From positions 96,367-160,366 of the forward strand of contig JAFYLQ010000063.1 in the NCBI GenBank assembly GCA_017550105.1: a DNA stretch of 64,000 nt. The letters run 5' to 3'. Positions 36,819 to 46,351 of this stretch are shown here, one piece after another. The stretch comes from Clostridia bacterium. GTDB lineage: Bacteria > Bacillota > Clostridia > Oscillospirales > Acutalibacteraceae. The first letter of the stretch is position 1. Each line of letters opens with the position of its first letter. The notes under the pieces were generated by a model. It saw only the letters and a program-made list of their open reading frames with translations, was not told where the DNA came from and did not search any database. Made by a program: the position numbers and the translations under genes.

Positions 36819-38867
36819 TCAGTGTGATTCACGCACCTTAACGGCACGTCTGAAAATCTCGGAATTATCCAAAGATGATTTTACGTTTTCGTCGGGTAAT
36901 ATATATTTACCCTCTTTATAAATTATGATACCCAATTCACTAAGTACGTCCAGAGCAATTTTACAGCTCATTATTTTATCTTCGCTAAGGCCAAGTCTGT
37001 AGCAGAGCATTTCCGCAGAAAAGTTCCAACCGTTATTGCCCTTTACGTATCTGTAAACGTTGCCGCAGAACTCTCTGTCAACCGCCATAGTGCTTATAAC
37101 GGCTGACTCCAACTCATCACCACGGCAGAAGGACTCGTAATTATTTAATGAAGCAATTACCTTTTCGTCGTCATAGGCGCTAAGGCGAATATCCTTAACC
37201 TGTATACTAACCTGAGTTTTACCCATATATTCATTAGCGGAAAGCTTAACCGCAAGGTCCACCCTGTCCTTTACCGCAAAGGGAAATTCACCCGTTGTAA
37301 CGGAGAACATAATTGCATTTATACTGCAACCCTTTTTACGCAGACTAAGGCGAAGATGCTTGCCGTTACCAACCGGTTGAACGGACACAAGCTCCATATT
37401 ATAAAGCCCGAAAAGGGGCTGGGGATTATCCGCACCGTAGGGCTCAAGAATTTCTGCAGATGCTAAAATATCCATATTAATTGACGAAGGATTAAGCTTG
37501 CAATCAATGTTGAGAACGGGAACCGCACTTTCGAGAGTTGCCGCATATTCATTAATCATTTTTCTGAAATCGTCAATTTTATCGTTATCTATGCTTAAGC
37601 CTGCCGCAAGAACGTGACCACCGTATTGGGTAAGCATACTCTCACAGTAGCTTAATGCATCATAAAGGGAAAAGCCGTCAATACTACGACCACTACCCTT
37701 GGCACCGTTCTCACCCTCGGATATAACTATACAGGGCTTGCCGTATCTTTCAACAAGGCGGGACGCAACTATACCTATAACGCCCTGATGCCAACCCTCA
37801 CCGCTGACAACTATAACCTTGCCGTATTTTATATGAGGATTACCTTCAATAATTTCAATAGCAGACTCGGTAATACCGCCCTCAACACTCTGACGCTGAG
37901 TATTTGCATCGGAAATTTCACGTGCAATATCCTCTGCCTCGGTCTTATCCTGAGCAAGAAGCAGCTGTAACGCTCTGTTTGCACTCTGCATTCTGCCCGC
38001 CGCATTAATACGGGGAGCAAAGCGGAATGCAAGACTACCCGAATTAACCACTCCCGACGGGTCGCAGATATCCATAAGTGCCTTAAGACCCGTTCTTAAG
38101 GTGCCCTCAGTAAGTGCCGCATTCATAAATGCAATACCGCTTCTTACTAAAATTCGGTTTTCGCCCTTAAGGGAAACGATGTCCGCAACAGTGCCCAATG
38201 CCACAAGGTCACCGTATTCCTGCAAAAGCTCGTAGCCGTCACTGTCATCAAGTGCACAAATCAATTTAAAGGCAACGCCCACACCTGCCCACTCGGTGAA
38301 CTCACAAAGTGCATCCTCACGGTGGGGGTCAACAACCGCAACTGCCTCGGGCAACACCTCACCCACCCTGTGGTGGTCGGTTACTACAACCTCTATCCCC
38401 AAGGTAGCGGCATATTTAATTTCTTCAAGGGCACTTATTCCGTTATCAACAGTTATGATAAGGCTTGTACCGCGCTCTTTGAGAGTGTCAATGGCACAGT
38501 TATTCATACCATACCCTTCACCTTCTCGGTCAGGTATGTAGCAATCAACGTTAGCTCCTCTGGAAACAAGATAAGAATACATAAGCGCTGTCGATGTAAC
38601 ACCGTCAGCATCATAATCTCCGAAAACGGTTATTCTTTCGCCATTGTCAATTGCCGCAGAAACTCTTTCAACAGCCTCTGCCATATCCGGAAGTGTGAAA
38701 GGGTCGATTAAATCTGTGTCATAAAGAAAGCTCTCAACTTCAAATTCATCCGTCATTCCTCTGGCACACAGAAGAAACGCTGCAAAAGGCTCGATACCGC
38801 AGTTTTCCGCAATATCGGCTGCAAGGTCTCTGTCGCAAGGGGAAACGACCCATTTCTTTCGACTCAA
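36819..38867 (-). CDS. recJ: Single-stranded-DNA-specific exonuclease RecJ
   Basis: 682 residues, DHH superfamily. Motifs FGDYDADG, VTVDNG-like ITVDNGIS, VVTDHH and the DHHA1 motif GSGRSIDGF are present. A C-terminal OB-fold and a further about 100-residue domain follow. The start is TTG at 38867 with GGGTGAT upstream. It opens the leftward operon recJ-relA-dtd-MBL-hemZ. Confidence 0.92.
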   Translation of the reverse strand: MSRKKWVVSPCDRDLAADIAENCGIEPFAAFLLCARGMTDEFEVESFLYDTDLIDPFTLPDMAEAVERVSAAIDNGERITVFGDYDADGVTSTALMYSYLVSRGANVDCYIPDREGEGYGMNNCAIDTLKERGTSLIITVDNGISALEEIKYAATLGIEVVVTDHHRVGEVLPEAVAVVDPHREDALCEFTEWAGVGVAFKLICALDDSDGYELLQEYGDLVALGTVADIVSLKGENRILVRSGIAFMNAALTEGTLRTGLKALMDICDPSGVVNSGSLAFRFAPRINAAGRMQSANRALQLLLAQDKTEAEDIAREISDANTQRQSVEGGITESAIEIIEGNPHIKYGKVIVVSGEGWHQGVIGIVASRLVERYGKPCIVISEGENGAKGSGRSIDGFSLYDALSYCESMLTQYGGHVLAAGLSIDNDKIDDFRKMINEYAATLESAVPVLNIDCKLNPSSINMDILASAEILEPYGADNPQPLFGLYNMELVSVQPVGNGKHLRLSLRKKGCSINAIMFSVTTGEFPFAVKDRVDLAVKLSANEYMGKTQVSIQVKDIRLSAYDDEKVIASLNNYESFCRGDELESAVISTMAVDREFCGNVYRYVKGNNGWNFSAEMLCYRLGLSEDKIMSCKIALDVLSELGIIIYKEGKYILPDENVKSSLDNSEIFRRAVKVRESH

Positions 38868-38898
38868 AAAATATCACCCGATTTTAATTTTACATTTT

Positions 38899-38927
38899 AT
38901 TATAACATTATATAGCAAGGTTTTCAA
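38899..38927 (-). promoter_or_regulatory. Promoter of the recJ-relA operon
   Basis: Minus strand: -35 TTGAAA (38922-38927), 17-bp spacer, -10 TATAAT (38899-38904). Confidence 0.75.
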
Positions 38928-38939
38928 TGAAAAACGCAA

Positions 38940-38968
38940 AAAAACCGTCACGCTTAGTGACGGTTTTT
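38940..38968 (-). terminator. Terminator of the GH78/hydrolase operon
   Basis: AAAACCGTCAC pairs with GTGACGGTTTT, with a run of T on the minus strand after the stem. Confidence 0.88.
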
Positions 38969-38970
38969 CC

Positions 38971-39717
38971 TTATGATTTCAAAAACTTTTCAACTACGGG
39001 TAAAATAAGGAAATCGGTTTTCCTGAAAGCGGTGCTGTGACCGCCGTTTAACACCATTACCTCCTCGGCACCCGCTACGGCTTTAGTAATTTTACGTGAG
39101 TGACTGCGTTTAATCATATCAAACTCACCGAAAACGTTCAGAAAGGGGATTTTCAAAACTGAAAGCTTTTTATAGTTAAGCTTTGGCTGACCCACCATCA
39201 TACCCTCGATCTCCCTGCGTCTTATCCACTCGGGGTCCTTAGTAAGGGCGGCTTTGATTGCATAAATACGGTGGTCCTTGATAATTCCAAGCTGGTCGCC
39301 CGTCCTTGTTCCCCTTGTGTTAAGGTTTGAACCGAAAACTGCAAGACGTGAAACGTAATCCTGATATTTTACGCTGAAGCACATACCAAGGTTGCCGCCG
39401 TCGGAAAAACCGCAGATATTGGTTTTCTTTATGCCAAGATGGTCAAGAAGTGCCTTAAGGTCATCACAGAACAAATCAAAGGTAAGCTTTTTGTCACCCA
39501 AGGGGGTTTTGCCCGTGCCACGGGTTGAAAAGCGGATTATTCTGTAATCCTTTGAAAGGGGCACGTATAAATCCCCCTCAAAGCAACGGTAATCACCACC
39601 ATTGCCGTTGAGCATAACAAGGTTTTCACCATCGGGATTTCCGCTTACGTGGTACTCAAAATCAAGTCCGTCGTGTTTAAAAAATGAATGCTCAATTACG
39701 TTTACCTGATTTTCCAT
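38971..39717 (-). CDS. Alpha/beta-fold hydrolase
   Basis: 248 residues. The nucleophile elbow GFSDGGNLG gives Ser as nucleophile; a late Asp (EFDMI) and His (GGHSTAF) complete the likely triad. The oxyanion region MLNGNGGDYRCF sits early. It follows the rhamnosidase by one base, so it may be a carbohydrate esterase removing acyl groups from rhamnosylated glycans. That role is inference. Confidence 0.8.
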   Translation of the reverse strand: MENQVNVIEHSFFKHDGLDFEYHVSGNPDGENLVMLNGNGGDYRCFEGDLYVPLSKDYRIIRFSTRGTGKTPLGDKKLTFDLFCDDLKALLDHLGIKKTNICGFSDGGNLGMCFSVKYQDYVSRLAVFGSNLNTRGTRTGDQLGIIKDHRIYAIKAALTKDPEWIRRREIEGMMVGQPKLNYKKLSVLKIPFLNVFGEFDMIKRSHSRKITKAVAGAEEVMVLNGGHSTAFRKTDFLILPVVEKFLKS

Positions 39718-39718
39718 T

Positions 39719-42052
39719 TTACACCTCTATAATATTATCGGGCACTTCATTCACACACAAAATTTCGTGCACACCACTTTCAAGCTTTTGACGGCTAAGC
39801 CCTGTTTTTTCAAAAACAAAGCCTTGAGGAAGTATAATCTGCCCGTAAATTCCCTCGGGCTTTTCTATTTTAAGTGTAATTATGTTACTGTTCTTTTTCC
39901 ACGAAACGTTCACTACACCCTCGGTACTGTCATAAAAAGCAGTAACCTCAGTAAGGGGTGCAATAAAGCAGGGCTCAATATTAATTTCCTTCCAATCGTC
40001 CTTGTAGGGGTTAACGTTTATACCTGCAAAATATCGCATAAATATTGCAGAAACGTCCGAATAATTGTGATGATTAAGGGAATCGGGAAATTCGTTTTCG
40101 GGATGGAAATTCTCGGGCAATGCGGTGTAGCCACGTTTAACCCAGTTGCCATACGAGGGATAGTCGGGTCTTGCAATCATTTTGTAAGCAAGGTCTGCCC
40201 TGCCGTAATCACAAAGCACTCTGAAAACGGGTCTTACACCGATAAAGCCGAAGTCGACGTGGTTGTCATCCTCCGCAATAATTTCTACAAGCCGCTTGAA
40301 AGCCTCCTGCTTTTCAGCCTCGTCAAAGACGTTGTAATATATTGCCATTGCCTGTGAGGTCTGACATCTGCCTGCGGCGGTCATCGTTTTAAAATCAATA
40401 AGGTATTTTCTTACTGCACTCCTTAACTCATCGTAAAGCTTTTTGCAAAAATCCCTTTGATTTTCTTTGCCCATAACCTCAAACATATATACACATTTGT
40501 CAAGGTAATCCATACCCATTACGGTACAGGTAAATTCCAACGGGGCTTTCATAACCGTTACGGGACACCAGTCACCAAGACCGAATTCCATAGTGCCCCT
40601 TTCGTTACGCTTTCTTGAAAGGAAATCCGCATAACGAATAAGTGCATGGGCGCTTTCCTCCATTATGGATTTATCGCCCCTGTAAATATATTCATAATAC
40701 GGAAGGTACGCTAAAACACAGTCCCATGCAGTGCCTAAGCCCCTGCCGTAGCCCCATTTATCCGTGGGCACGATGCCCGGTATCATACCGTTGTCATCCT
40801 GTGCCTTTACGATATTGCGCATCCATTCTCTGAAGGATTTTTCGGGCGTCAGGTTCATAATCATCTGCTCACAGGAAATTGCCGCATCACCCGTCCAACC
40901 ATTCTTTTCACGCTGCGGACAATCCGTAGGAAAATAAAAGAAATTGGAAAGTGTGGAATTACGCGCCATTGCCTGTAATTTATTTAAGGTTGTGTCGGAG
41001 CAACGGAAATTACCACGCTCCTTTATATCCGAGCTGTACACGGTAAAGGTAATTAAATCCTCAGTTGCCTGCTCGTCGGTTATGCCGTACACAACGCAGT
41101 ATCTTGCACCGTGATATGTAAATTGAGGAGTGAAAACCTCCTCCCCGTCACCCTTAAGAACGTAAATATCCCTTTGCGAATAGCCGTCGGGGTAAAAATG
41201 CACGTTACTGATATCGGGGTTGCCGTTTTCGTCAATGTATTCACCGAATTGTAAATCTATCTTCTGACCGCGGAAGCCCTTGATTTTAAGTCTTTCAATA
41301 CCTGCGGTGGTAATGCCGAAATCATAAAGCCAACCCTCACGCTCTGTGGTGGGAAAATCGCAACAATCCTTACAAACCCTTTCATTTGACCTGAAGGGTA
41401 CTGTGGTACATTTATATATTTTTATGGGCTTTAATTCCCTTACGGGAAGTATGGGCTCCGCCTCACAAAGGCGTTTTTCACCTCTGGGAGTGGGTGCGAT
41501 TACAACGGTATTCCAATGTGAATCCTGATAATCCACCTCTGCCCAATTTTCGATTTCGTTTCTTGCATCATAAAAGCAACCCGCACGTAAATCGTCAAAT
41601 AAAATCCCCGAGGGTGCGGTTTTCACTCTTTGGTCCGCTTCAAACAGATAGTCCTGCATTGCAATGTCCGTAACCTCAATACCGAAAGCAACCGAGGGTG
41701 CACCACGGAAATCAGCTTTATCAAAATCCCATATTTCACCACCGGGTGCGTTCTGCATACCGTTGCCGAGAATAATACCCAAAACGTTTTTGCCGGGCTT
41801 TAAAAAGGGAGTTATATCATATTCATCGTAATAAATCACGTGGTCGGGGTTGGAAATATACGGGGCAAGAATACCCTTTGTTATTTTCCTGCCGTTAATA
41901 AATGCCTCGTAAAAGCCTGCGCAACCAATGGTAAGCTTACCAACTTGCGCCTCGTCCTGAATTACAAAGGTCTTTCTGAGCAAGGGTGCCGAAACGTATT
42001 TTTGATAGGTTGAATACTCGTACCCTGCTGATATAAATTTATTTGAAAGCAT
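39719..42052 (-). CDS. Alpha-L-rhamnosidase, GH78
   Basis: 777 residues. Carbohydrate-binding N-terminal domains (FYEAFINGRKI, YDEYDITPFLKPG) precede the (alpha/alpha)6 barrel. The catalytic region has DCPQREKNGWTGDA and later NHHNYSDVSAIF. It releases L-rhamnose from pectin-type or flavonoid glycosides. No signal peptide, so it acts inside the cell. The ATG at 42052 has GGAGGTG upstream. No dedicated transporter is adjacent. Confidence 0.88.
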   Translation of the reverse strand: MLSNKFISAGYEYSTYQKYVSAPLLRKTFVIQDEAQVGKLTIGCAGFYEAFINGRKITKGILAPYISNPDHVIYYDEYDITPFLKPGKNVLGIILGNGMQNAPGGEIWDFDKADFRGAPSVAFGIEVTDIAMQDYLFEADQRVKTAPSGILFDDLRAGCFYDARNEIENWAEVDYQDSHWNTVVIAPTPRGEKRLCEAEPILPVRELKPIKIYKCTTVPFRSNERVCKDCCDFPTTEREGWLYDFGITTAGIERLKIKGFRGQKIDLQFGEYIDENGNPDISNVHFYPDGYSQRDIYVLKGDGEEVFTPQFTYHGARYCVVYGITDEQATEDLITFTVYSSDIKERGNFRCSDTTLNKLQAMARNSTLSNFFYFPTDCPQREKNGWTGDAAISCEQMIMNLTPEKSFREWMRNIVKAQDDNGMIPGIVPTDKWGYGRGLGTAWDCVLAYLPYYEYIYRGDKSIMEESAHALIRYADFLSRKRNERGTMEFGLGDWCPVTVMKAPLEFTCTVMGMDYLDKCVYMFEVMGKENQRDFCKKLYDELRSAVRKYLIDFKTMTAAGRCQTSQAMAIYYNVFDEAEKQEAFKRLVEIIAEDDNHVDFGFIGVRPVFRVLCDYGRADLAYKMIARPDYPSYGNWVKRGYTALPENFHPENEFPDSLNHHNYSDVSAIFMRYFAGINVNPYKDDWKEINIEPCFIAPLTEVTAFYDSTEGVVNVSWKKNSNIITLKIEKPEGIYGQIILPQGFVFEKTGLSRQKLESGVHEILCVNEVPDNIIEV

Positions 42053-42076
42053 AAAAACACCTCCGTATTTAGTTAT

Positions 42077-42105
42077 ATAATACTCCAACTTGTAAGCTAT
42101 GTAAA
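42077..42105 (-). promoter_or_regulatory. Promoter of the GH78 operon
   Basis: Minus strand: -35 TTTACA (42100-42105), 17-bp spacer, -10 TATTAT (42077-42082). It stands back to back with the rightward promoter, the two -35 boxes being 10 bp apart. Confidence 0.6.
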
Positions 42106-42115
42106 TATTTTTTTG

Positions 42116-42144
42116 TTGACGGATTAATCACTTTTTAGTAAAAT
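42116..42144 (+). promoter_or_regulatory. Promoter of the 42.2-kb membrane protein gene
   Basis: -35 TTGACG (42116-42121), 17-bp spacer, -10 TAAAAT (42139-42144). Confidence 0.6.
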
Positions 42145-42173
42145 TGATTTATCATTATTTAAAGGACTAAAAA

Positions 42174-43553
42174 ATGGAGCTTTCAGAATATTTTATTACA
42201 CAATGCCGTGCCATGGGCGTTTTTTTACGTGCCTCATCACCCAACATAAAAAAACTTGTTTCGGGTAAAAAGGGCAAGGACCACGTAGGCGTTGCGGCAA
42301 CATACAGCTTTGACAAATTCAGTTTACGCATAATTTATATGGAGCAGGGCAGAAAAGCCTACGCTCAGCAATCAATATGGCTCACCGTCACCCTTGATGA
42401 GGAGCCCTTGCTCCCCTTTTCCGTATACGACGTACTTGCCTTTGCAGAGCCCGAAAACTTTAACTGCTATACCTACACTTACGTGGACTCAAAGGAGCTT
42501 ATGCAGGACTGCTTCGGCGAAATAAACGGGCTTTTAATTAAGCTTATTCCCGAACTTTCACAAATACTTGAAAACGGTATTGAGAAAAACCGACTTATTT
42601 CATCGCAAAAGGAAAGCATAAACCGTTACTTCGGCGATAACGTGCTTGAAAGCAGTGGTATGTTAGGCGCCACTGGGGACAAGATTTTAAACCTTATGCT
42701 CAAAAACTACTTTGATGCACAAATTGAATGTGCCGTTATCGGCTCTCAGTCACTTTTTTATGAGGGCAAAACCGAAAAGGCACTTAAAAAACTGAAAAAG
42801 TCAAAATTCCGTACCCAATATCACGAAAATCTTATTAAATATCTTGAAAACGGCGGTGCACCCCTTAAGGAAAGTGCGGTCACAAAAGAGGCTTCCATAA
42901 AAAAGGGCTCTAATCGTCATAACGGCGGTATTAAGGGTGTGCTTAAATACGGCGGACTTTCACTTCTTTTCATTCTTGCCCTTTCGGTTCTTTGCATACC
43001 CGTTTATTACGGTTTGTGTGAGTTTGTTTTCAGAGACAGTCTTTATTATATGGGGCTTTTAGAAAATATTGTTTTATTCCCCGCCTTCTGCACCCTGCCC
43101 GGTTGTGCCATAGCAATACGCTTTATTAACCGCAACAAAAAGCAAAAGGCTAAGGATTCGCAGAAAATCCACTCGCCCAAGCTCAACTCCGCCGCACTTA
43201 CGTTTATAAAATGCTTCACCATTTTTGCAGAATGTGTAGTTATTTTAGGCTTTGTTACAAGCCTTAATTCCACCACGGTTTTTTACGAAAATTCATTTAA
43301 ATACACCGAAGAGGATTTCCCCCTCTCACAAAGTGAACTGAATTATGACGTTGTTGATTATTTTGCCGTTGTTGAAGGCTATAAAATTGAGGGTGAATTT
43401 ATAAAGGACCGCCACGTTGTAGCAGTTACAACAAGCAAAAACAAAATTGATTTATATAATTCGTCATATTTTTCTGCAGACGATTTCAAAGAAAATGCCG
43501 AAGATTTTTTAACTGAAAAGGGCGTTGAAATCAAAAACGTAAAGACATTATAA
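42174..43553 (+). CDS. Unknown protein with C-terminal membrane spans
   Basis: 459 residues. A soluble N-terminal region of about 250 residues with no motif I recognise ends in a basic linker, followed by about three membrane spans (roughly 262-285, 292-312, 345-365) and an outside-facing C-terminal domain of about 80 residues. It is a single-gene unit with its own promoter and terminator. AAAGGA lies before the start. No function is proposed. Confidence 0.65.
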   Translation: MELSEYFITQCRAMGVFLRASSPNIKKLVSGKKGKDHVGVAATYSFDKFSLRIIYMEQGRKAYAQQSIWLTVTLDEEPLLPFSVYDVLAFAEPENFNCYTYTYVDSKELMQDCFGEINGLLIKLIPELSQILENGIEKNRLISSQKESINRYFGDNVLESSGMLGATGDKILNLMLKNYFDAQIECAVIGSQSLFYEGKTEKALKKLKKSKFRTQYHENLIKYLENGGAPLKESAVTKEASIKKGSNRHNGGIKGVLKYGGLSLLFILALSVLCIPVYYGLCEFVFRDSLYYMGLLENIVLFPAFCTLPGCAIAIRFINRNKKQKAKDSQKIHSPKLNSAALTFIKCFTIFAECVVILGFVTSLNSTTVFYENSFKYTEEDFPLSQSELNYDVVDYFAVVEGYKIEGEFIKDRHVVAVTTSKNKIDLYNSSYFSADDFKENAEDFLTEKGVEIKNVKTL

Positions 43554-43554
43554 A

Positions 43555-43595
43555 AAACAGATGTGAGAAACTCAGGTTTTTCACATCTGCTTTTA
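43555..43595. terminator. Bidirectional terminator between converging genes
   Basis: CAGATGTGA pairs with TCACATCTG, extended by A/T pairs, with T-tracts on both strands. Confidence 0.8.
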
Positions 43596-43597
43596 TT

Positions 43598-45850
43598 TTA
43601 AAGTGTTACTTCACCGCTAAGACGAATATCCCTTGAGGATGAAGCGGCAAAAATATTAAATTTACCTTCTTCAACAACCCATTCATAAGCTTGATTCATA
43701 AGCCTGAATGCTTTGTAATCAAGGTTGAATTCAACCTCCTTGGTTTCACCCGCATCAAGAGTAATACGCTTGAAATCCTTAAGGAGCTTAAGGGGGGTAA
43801 CAACCGAGCTTTCGCAGTCCTCAACGTAAATCTGCACAACCTCGTCACCTGCTACGGCACCTGTGTTTTTAACCTTTAGCTTAATGTTAACATCCGTATC
43901 GCCTGTTTTAGTAATAACAAGGTCGGAATATTCAAAATCGGTATAGCTAAGACCAAAGCCAAAGGGATAAAGCGCATCGCCCTTGCCCTCGTAATATTCA
44001 TTACTTGCACCGGGGAGCATTGAGTAATAGCAGGGAATCATAGTTGACCTTCTGGGAAGTGAGAAGGGAAGTCTGCCGGCGGGATTAACCCTACCCAAAA
44101 GCACGTCCGCAATAGCCTGAGGACCCTTTTCGCCACCGAACCAGCAGGAAAGCACCGCATTTGAAAGGTCGCTTTCCTCCTTTATGGCAAGGGGCTTGCC
44201 GTGAATCATAACAAACACTATGGGCTTACCTGTTTCAGAAAGCTTTTTAAGAAGCTCGCCCTGTTTACCGCAAAGGGTAAGCTCACATCTGTCCCTACCC
44301 TCACCGCTTGATATAGTGTCGTCACCGCCACAGAAAATAATAAGGTCGCTTTCACTAGCATATTCAAGAGCCTCGGCAATATTCTCGCTCTGCTCCTCTG
44401 CCTTAATACCCATAAGGTGGTGCTGGTCACCTAAAGCAAACTGAAAATCACCGTCACTTATACCGCAACCGTCACTTTGTAAAATTTCTGCTTCGGGCAA
44501 TTCGGCTTTTAATACGTCGTAGATTGTATCTAATTTTCTGTCAACGATTTTTGCAGAGTAACCGCCCAATCTTACCTTGTCGGACGAAGGCCCGATTAAT
44601 GCAATTTTCTTGTATTTTTCTGCCTTAAGGGGTAAAATTCCGTCATTTTTAAGAAGAATAACGGATTTTTGAGCAATTTCAAGGGCTTTGTCAAGGTGTG
44701 CCTTACAGTTAACCACCTCTTTGTAGGCATTTTCATCCGTATAGGGATTTTCAAAAAGACCCAATTCGAATTTTAATTTAAGAACTCTGCGGCAGGATTC
44801 GTTGATGTTTTCTACATCGAGCTTGCCCTCGTTCACTAATTCCTCGAGGGAATCAACCCACAACTTATCGGGGTATTCGTCACCGCCCTGACAGTCAAGA
44901 CCGTTCTTTTTTGAAAGGTAAATTGCATCCTTGGGGGATTTTGCCATTTTGTGAAGGTAGTGAACACGCCTTAAACCGCCCCAGTCAGAACGGCAAATTC
45001 CAGGAAGACCGAAACGCTCCTTAAGAACGGTTTTGAGATAATGATTTGACGTCATTAAAAGGTCTCCGTCAATAGAGTTATAGCTTACCATAACGTCCTT
45101 TGCGCCACCCTCTTTGATTGCCGCTTCAAAAACGGGCAAATAGCAGCTTTCGATTTCCCTTGTACCTGCTCTTGCAGTACCGCAGTTCACACCGCCCTCG
45201 GGTATACCGTGAACGCAATAGTGCTTGGGCTCGGAAATTACCGAATCCTTTGCGGAAATATCACCATTCTGATGACCCTTTACAATATTCACCGCCATTT
45301 TTGTTGAAAGGCAGGTATCCTCACCAAAGGTTTCCTCGGTTCTGCCCCAACGGGGGTCACGTGCCACGTCAAGGTTGGGTGCAAGGATTTCAAAAATACC
45401 CAAGGACCTTGTTTCTGCGGCTATAACTCGACCTGCTTCATAAGCGTATCCGGGCTCAAAGGTTGCCGCCCATGCAGTAGGAATGGGTAAAACCGTTGCT
45501 CTTGTACCGGCTATGCCGTGAAGTGCCTCACCCGTAAAAATAACGGGGATTCCGAGACGTGAATTTTCAATAAAAAACCTCTGCAATTTATTCATTACCG
45601 CAGGTACACAGTAGTTGTCGTGAAGATAACCGAGACCGTCGGGAAAATCCTCACGAAGTTTATCCCAATAATAATCGGTTGTGGGGGTTACTGAGCAATG
45701 GTCGTCGGGATGAACCTCGGTAGCATACTGACTGCCGAACTTCATATCAAGCTGAGCCGCCTTTTCGCGCAGGGTCATACGAGAAAGCAAATCCTCCGCA
45801 CGTTCCTCGGGCGAATATTCGGGATTTTTATAAATAGGTAAAAGGGACAT
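43598..45850 (-). CDS. Glycoside hydrolase family 3 (beta-glucosidase/beta-xylosidase-like)
   Basis: 750 residues. Order: (beta/alpha)8 domain with KHYCVHG and the nucleophile D289 in GICRSDWGG, an alpha/beta sandwich with GGDDTISSGEGRD for the acid/base region, and a fibronectin-III-like C-terminal domain. No signal peptide, so it cuts imported oligosaccharides. It is the last gene of the GH16-to-GH3 stretch, consistent with final glucose or xylose release. Confidence 0.9.
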   Translation of the reverse strand: MSLLPIYKNPEYSPEERAEDLLSRMTLREKAAQLDMKFGSQYATEVHPDDHCSVTPTTDYYWDKLREDFPDGLGYLHDNYCVPAVMNKLQRFFIENSRLGIPVIFTGEALHGIAGTRATVLPIPTAWAATFEPGYAYEAGRVIAAETRSLGIFEILAPNLDVARDPRWGRTEETFGEDTCLSTKMAVNIVKGHQNGDISAKDSVISEPKHYCVHGIPEGGVNCGTARAGTREIESCYLPVFEAAIKEGGAKDVMVSYNSIDGDLLMTSNHYLKTVLKERFGLPGICRSDWGGLRRVHYLHKMAKSPKDAIYLSKKNGLDCQGGDEYPDKLWVDSLEELVNEGKLDVENINESCRRVLKLKFELGLFENPYTDENAYKEVVNCKAHLDKALEIAQKSVILLKNDGILPLKAEKYKKIALIGPSSDKVRLGGYSAKIVDRKLDTIYDVLKAELPEAEILQSDGCGISDGDFQFALGDQHHLMGIKAEEQSENIAEALEYASESDLIIFCGGDDTISSGEGRDRCELTLCGKQGELLKKLSETGKPIVFVMIHGKPLAIKEESDLSNAVLSCWFGGEKGPQAIADVLLGRVNPAGRLPFSLPRRSTMIPCYYSMLPGASNEYYEGKGDALYPFGFGLSYTDFEYSDLVITKTGDTDVNIKLKVKNTGAVAGDEVVQIYVEDCESSVVTPLKLLKDFKRITLDAGETKEVEFNLDYKAFRLMNQAYEWVVEEGKFNIFAASSSRDIRLSGEVTL

Positions 45851-45872
45851 TTTAAATCCTCCGATAATTGCA

Positions 45873-45906
45873 GTTAGCCGAAACGCTTAAATGCGTTTCG
45901 GCTAAC
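45873..45906 (-). other. Perfect 14-bp hairpin between the zinc-ribbon gene and GH3
   Basis: GTTAGCCGAAACGC and its exact complement flank a 6-nt loop. There is no U-tract on the minus strand and GGAGG for GH3 follows a few bases later. It may be an mRNA stabiliser, a leaky terminator or a protein-binding site. Confidence 0.6.
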
Positions 45907-45917
45907 CATTATTAATA

Positions 45918-46325
45918 TTATAATTCAAGTAACTTGGGGTCAATATCTTCAAAAATAAATGAATTCTGTATCATTCCCGCCTTCATATGAACCTTTTGAT
46001 ATACTACTCGGTTCTGAGGTGTGAGTGTGAAAACAGGGTCATTACTCTTGCGGTTCATACCACAAGCACAATGGAACTTGTAAGTACCATAGGGAAGAGG
46101 GAAGCAAAGAAGCTCCTTGTTGCCGATTAAACCAACACCCTCGCCATTGATATAAAGTTCAAAACCGTTTGCAATACCTGCAAAGGAACCCTGTCTGTAA
46201 ACATACACACATGCATCAGGAGCAAAAGGAACAGGCTGACCGCATGAAGGACAGGGAGCACCGTTACCTTCAATATTACTTACCTTACCGCAACCGGGAC
46301 ACTTAACTCTGAAATTAGGTTTCAT
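45918..46325 (-). CDS. Zinc-ribbon protein with DUF2846-like beta domain
   Basis: 135 residues. An N-terminal four-Cys ribbon (CPGC and CPSC) precedes a beta domain whose pattern VYVYRQGSF... ELYINGEGVG... LPYGTYKF resembles DUF2846/PEGA-type surface folds. It has no signal peptide. Further Cys in FHCACG are notable. It lies between the oxidoreductase and GH3 genes. Function unknown. Confidence 0.65.
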   Translation of the reverse strand: MKPNFRVKCPGCGKVSNIEGNGAPCPSCGQPVPFAPDACVYVYRQGSFAGIANGFELYINGEGVGLIGNKELLCFPLPYGTYKFHCACGMNRKSNDPVFTLTPQNRVVYQKVHMKAGMIQNSFIFEDIDPKLLEL

Positions 46326-46351
46326 AATAATTACCTCTTTATAAATATTTT

